Translations under genes and position numbers: made by a program
In this document: one piece after another, positions 26,501 through 32,500 of the stretch
Layout of the letters: every line of letters starts with the position of its first letter
Numbering within the stretch: the stretch's first letter is position 1
Assembly: GCF_003589595.1 (NCBI RefSeq)
Contig: NW_020653766.1
Coordinates: 3,527,082-3,591,081 of the forward strand
Length of the DNA: 64,000 nt
From: Hyposmocoma kahamanoa
Lineage: Eukaryota > Arthropoda > Insecta > Lepidoptera > Cosmopterigidae
Direction of reading: 5' to 3'
Notes under the pieces: generated by a model
Told to the model about the DNA's origin: nothing
What the model saw: only the letters and a program-made list of their open reading frames with translations
The model's database searches: none

Positions 26501-29500
26501 TTTGGCAAGAATGTGGAGCGGGCTTAATGTATACGGCGAAAGAACTTCTGAACGCTGGAATAATGTAATTCTTTAACAACCACTAATATAAAAAAGTAAA
26601 CTTAAAAATTACTTTGTAAACTTTGTATTGTTTGTTATTGTTTCTAAATGTATTTATCCAATTTCTTTAGAATCCTTTTGGTTAATGATAGATCAATTAT
26701 TTCATGCACTTAAGTATTAGCAAAACTTTTCTGTTATCAAATTGAACATATGTATTGTATACATCCAATTCGCATTACTACGAACCTTAGTGGTTTGAAA
26801 ATGCGACAGAAACATTGTTGTTTATTACGTTTTAAAAGATAACAAATTTAAAAAAAATTGCACAATCTGGCGATGATTCAAAATCAAATATTATCCATAC
26901 GGTAACATAGCTCGACGGATTATATGGGCTCATCCTCCGATGAAAGTGCACAAAAATTTCAAGTATGAAGTTTTTTTGTATTGTTTCAGAATTTTGCTAA
27001 TTAACTACAGTATTGTCAACTCTGTTAATGTAACTACACTACACCGCCTCCGTGGCCGAACGGTTACCATGCCGGACTGCCACGCAAAGGTCCCAGGTTC
27101 GATTCCCGGGCCGGGAGAAATGTTTGTATAGCCAACATTTATTTCTCTCGTGAGTTTGGGTGTAATTTGTGGTTGTCATGTGTGTGTCCACGGCACCCGC
27201 GACACAAGGTTTCCCTAGTGCGGGGCTATGTTGAGTGTGTGCGTAAAAAAAAAAAAAACTACACTACAACAAGAATTACAGGTTGTTAGTATTGTGTTCA
27301 TTTCAAATACTTTAAGCTATTATTGAAGCCTTGAGCTACTTTCTTTTTTGTTTACTTTTTACTTGTTATAGTTTTGCTCGTCGAATATATAACCAGAAAT
27401 AGAGACGAAATAAGGGCCACCAAAGACTTTTAAATATTCTTCTGTCTTCACGTACCTCTATTATCTCATATCCAGTAGCAAAAACTGATCCAGTACTCAC
27501 TCTTATAAAGCTGCCTTTCTTGGTCTTTCTGCAAATCATCTAGCAGTGAGTCCAGTTCTTCCACATTCTGCGACAGCTCCTTTGTCGCCTTTGATGACTT
27601 GATTTTCGAGTAGCCTGCAGGGTAATTAGAGGTCTTGGGTACAGTTATTACCACCAGTGGGAATATTTTAGCGATTTATCTCCATGATATGACGCTAAAG
27701 GCATTAATTATTACAAGATCGAACACTTAGAAAACATTCCTTTGATTCGGCTGTATTCGAACTCGTCTTCTAGCAAACCGTGCCAGACGCTATGCTACTG
27801 AGCCACAGAACGAACCAGCGAATCTTACGAATTTTTCTATGTGCTTGTTTTGGACTTTTTTGCCTAATTTTTTTTTTTTGATAATTTAACAATTGTTAAT
27901 GGATTTTTTTCATATGAAATCCCGATACAATACCATATCTATAGGAGTTCAAAGACTCCGTTCATAATCATTTAAACAACATTCACCACTCGTCTTTATC
28001 TAAACCTACTAGAGGTATTCTGAACCGCACCCGTATAAACGTACAGCAAGATGAAGATCATATTGAACATTTTATTGAAACATTAGTTCGATTGAGGTAA
28101 CAAATTGTACGAAAACACATTTCATGAAATTTCACCATCTTCTGCTGACCCGATTGTTTCTTCCGATAATGATTCTTACAAGAAACTGAGTTGAGCAGCA
28201 TAATTCGTTTTTATGATACCACATGACACGAACAAGTCTTACGTCTGGTGGCAAGGACTTGTCAACTTATGTCCCAGGGTGATGGGCGCAGTGGCAGTGC
28301 CCCTCAGATCTTTGTGATTTAAAGCACTGAGTGGTACTGCAACTGTTATGGACAGACGTGTCTCTTATTTCAAGGTGTGCGACTTGTTCGTCCCGTCACT
28401 TGATCTCACAAAAAAGGAGGTACGCTTAACAATGCGTAACAAACACCATCAAAATTTCTCAAACAACCCTTTTTTGAAGTCTATTAAAAAAATGCTGTAT
28501 ACATAAGGTCAATGGCTGTATTTACCTGGCGTTGAACTACTGGTAGTCTCATAATTGTAAGTCCTGGTGCCAGTAGTACCAAAAGAGGGCAGCTCCCTCT
28601 CTTCCCGCTCATAGTAGTACGAGTTGCTCTCGGAGTTTTTCGGTGTTGATTTTTTAGGAATGGTGTACTCCTGATGGATTTAACAAAGAGTTAGCATATC
28701 ACTTCTTAGAAAGTAAGGCCGTTTTTTGATTTGTCGGCGCAGTAGCGGTATGGCCTCGGCACGCTCGGTATACGCAGTACCGAAAAGTTTACCGAGCGCC
28801 AATGTGCGCTTCCTGATTGGCGCGGTTTGAACAGGAGTGCGATGGGATCGTTTCGGTTTACGATATACCGCGTTAACAATTAACAATTGCAAGGCCACTC
28901 AGAGCTTTAACCCTTAACACGTTCGTCGCTGTAGTGGGTCAAAATGACCGCCATCTCATCTACCTAATGGGGCCGTAGGGGGGTTAAAATGACCGGAACG
29001 ACGCACCTAACTTTGCGATGCTCATTCACGCTGCAGGTGGCAAACGCTACGTATTTAGCCACATAACATAACCGGTGTGGCTTTGACGAACTGCTGTTGC
29101 CAGTTGGTTTTTAGGATTTTTGATGGCATACGTACTTTCTAAACTAAGAGGAAAAAAGTATATATTATATTATAAAAGTATATATATTCCAATAAAAAAA
29201 TACTTTAATTTCAAATTGGACTTAAAGGCTACAAAGTAAGCAAAAAAATAGTTAATGTGAAACATTGACTTACAAATAAATGGATGACGGGTCTAATACA
29301 AAAACCACGAAAAAAATGTCCCAAGTCAACCTATTTAAACGTAGTGACATGTCAAGGAATATGAAAAAGCTAAAACGTTGAATTTAAATTGTAATGTCAT
29401 CGCAATACTGTCTAATTTTGCTTGCTTCGCTGTCAGTCAACCAAACGAAGACTAGAGCGTGAATGACGCTCTGTATACGATTTTAACGCCCTATAAGTTC

Positions 29501-32500
29501 GGACACTTTTTAGCGCGGACCCGACGTCCATATAATTGTAAGTCAATGATGTGAAATATCAATCTTAAATAAAAGACACGTCTGTTTTAGGTAAACATCG
29601 ATCGAACATTACGTGTGCATACCCAGCCCCGCATTGCGACTGACGCGGCCTAAACGTAATAATTATAGTGTTTAGGCCACGGCGGGTTGAAATGCCAGGC
29701 ACTAAATATAATCCCAAACTATAACCAAATAATGAAATATCGCGAAAAAATTTATTTACGTACACAAATGAGCCCAAAAACAGTCATGTAAGCCATTGTC
29801 ATTATATTGAACATTTTTGAAAATTCTAGTCGGCGACGAGCGTGTTAACAGAATAAGAGTTGATTATTTGCCACCTCATTAAACTTAAGTAATCGATTAA
29901 CTTGAAAAATGTCACTACATTTTCAAGTTAAAACGTATAGTGGTAAAATATTTACCACCAAAACAAAACTTGATGTTACCCTTTTTAGAAAACTTAGTTA
30001 TGGAAAATGCATCTACGCCTTTACTCTCCTCAATTACCAAGCAACTACTGCAAGTTAACGGGCATTGAGACTTGCGTTTGTTTATGGGTTAACGTTAAGA
30101 TCTGTGGGGCACTGCCACTGCGCCCGTCACCCTGAGACATAAGTTGACAAGTCTCATGTGCCTGTAATTTCTTACTTCTGAGCATTGACTTACAAATAAA
30201 TGGACGACAGGTCTAATACAAAAACCACGAAAAAATATTTAAACGTAGTGACATGTAAAGGAATATGAAAAAACTAAAACGTTGAATTTAAATTGTAATG
30301 TCATCGCAGTACTGTCTAATTTTGTTTGCTTCGCTGTCAGTCGAACAAACGAAGACTAAAGCGTGAATGACGCTCTGTATACAATTTTAACGCTCTATAA
30401 GTTCGGACACTTTTTAGCGCGGACCCGACGTCCATATAATTGTAAGTCAATGCTTCTGAGGTACATTATTCTTTTAGTAGCATTAGAACTCCTTGTGAAA
30501 GAGTTCGTCCAAGCAGTAATGTGAGCATTACTGCGTTCCGGTTTGAAAGGGTGCTGGTGAAATTACAGGCACATGGGACTTGTCAACTTATGTCTCAGGG
30601 TGACGGGCGCAGTGGTAGTAAGATCTAAGATCTTTGCTATTTAAAGCTCTGAGTGGCACTGCAATTGTTAGGGACAGGCGTGTCGCTTACCACCAGGCGC
30701 ACGACTTCTTCGTCCCGTCATTTGGTATTAGAAAAGAAATCTAATCAATTGTGCATTAAAAGTACCTGAAACTAAAAACGCGCTAACTGAACCCATTGCC
30801 GAGTTCCCGAGAAATAAAACTACTTATATTTGGTGCGGATGTGCTGTCACCTCACCTCAACAGTATGCAGGTCCTTCCGATCGTACTTTCCAGTGGGATG
30901 TTTCTCCTCTTTGTACTCATAGTGGTACTCCCTGGTCCCAGGTCCTGCTCGTGAGAGGGAATCCAGTTTGCTGCCTCGCGGTATTAACTCGGACTTTAGC
31001 ATGTCTGGAAGGAAACGAAAAACGTTAGACACACGTTGATAGGCTATATAAATCTGTAATATATTTCTCATAGATGGCGCTACGACTAAAGAGTCGTTGA
31101 AAGACCAAGTACAAAGACACGACGCAAGCACATTGAAAAATTCGTGAGGTCCGATGGTTCGTTCCGTGGCTTAGTTGGTATAGCGTCTGGCACGGTATGC
31201 AAGAAGACGTCGGTTCGAATCCGACCGGATCGAAGGTATTTTTTCTGAGTGTTCGATCTTTGTATTAATAATTATAACAAACTAGTGGAGTAATTTCACA
31301 AAAAATAATTGAATATCAATTCAATAAAAATTTAATTAAGCTATATAAAATTATCAATATTAAACTACATATAAATAATTGAATATCATGGTGGTCAAAC
31401 ATTCTGACATTCAATAAAAATTTAATTACAGTTAATAGCGACATTTCTAGCCGGGGCTGGTAGCTGTAAAGGTAAATGGATGACGAAATANNNNNNNNNN
31501 NNNNNNNNNNNNNNNNNNNNNNNNNNNNNNNNNNNNNNNNNNNNNNNNNNNNNNNNNNNNNNNNNNNNNNNNNNNNNNNNNNNNNNNNNNNNNNNNNNNN
31601 NNNNNNNNNNNNNNNNNNNNNNNNNNNNNNNNNNNNNNNNNNNNNNNNNNNNNNNNNNNNNNNNNNNNNNNNNNNNNNNNNNNNNNNNNNNNNNNNNNNN
31701 NNNNNNNNNNNNNNNNNNNNNNNNNNNNNNNNNNNNNNNNNNNNNNNNNNNNNNNNNNNNNNNNNNNNNNNNNNNNNNNNNNNNNNNNNNNNNNNNNNNN
31801 NNNNNNNNNNNNNNNNNNNNNNNNNNNNNNNNNNNNNNNNNNNNNNNNNNNNNNNNNNNNNNNNNNNNNNNNNNNNNNNNNNNNNNNNNNCCTACGCAGA
31901 AGCTGTATAATATACCTTATAAAATTTGAATAATAATAATACTTGAGGTCAGACAGTCGCCTTCGGTTCGGGTTTTCAAGGGTGCTCTTTTGAAGTTTTG
32001 GGATTGTTCAGACTCCACATGTTAGAGCTTATGAAATATTTATTTACATTTGATGTATTTATTTATAGTTTTATTTTGTGCATTCATTTTATTATAGACT
32101 TTGTATGTATTAATGTATCAACATTACTTAATATATACGTATTCGTATGTACATTCGATTTATTAAATTTATCTGTGTATTTATTGAGTATAGTATATTC
32201 CATTTCTTTACTTATCTATTTTTAGTGCCACCCCAAAAACCAACTTTCCTCTCAGATTTTCAAAGGTTAGTTGGAAGAAATCTCTTTATGGGATAAGCTC
32301 GCCTTTGCACACAAATATTTAAATTGTTTCTGAAAATTTGTAAGTTACTTTGTGGTACAATAAAGTGTTTAAATAAAATAAATAATAAATACTTTATTTC
32401 AGAAAAAGTTTCCATAATTTGTTAGTAAGACTTAGCAACTATGTTAGTAGGCACTTAAATAAATTACATTACAATTGAAATTACATTACATAATATGCAA

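Noticed and set aside
27046..27120. Genuine tRNA gene
   Set aside because: A and B boxes are present but part of a SINE repeated at least six times with a common body and A-tail; no intact cloverleaf acceptor stem.
31150..31225. Genuine tRNA gene with perfect T-arm
   Set aside because: The same sequence is the head of SINE type A at several sites, followed by a shared tail and target-like AT repeats.
31998..32225. Hydrophobic plus-strand frame resembling a membrane protein
   Set aside because: The composition follows from TTTA/TTTAT-rich sequence; no start context or conservation evidence.
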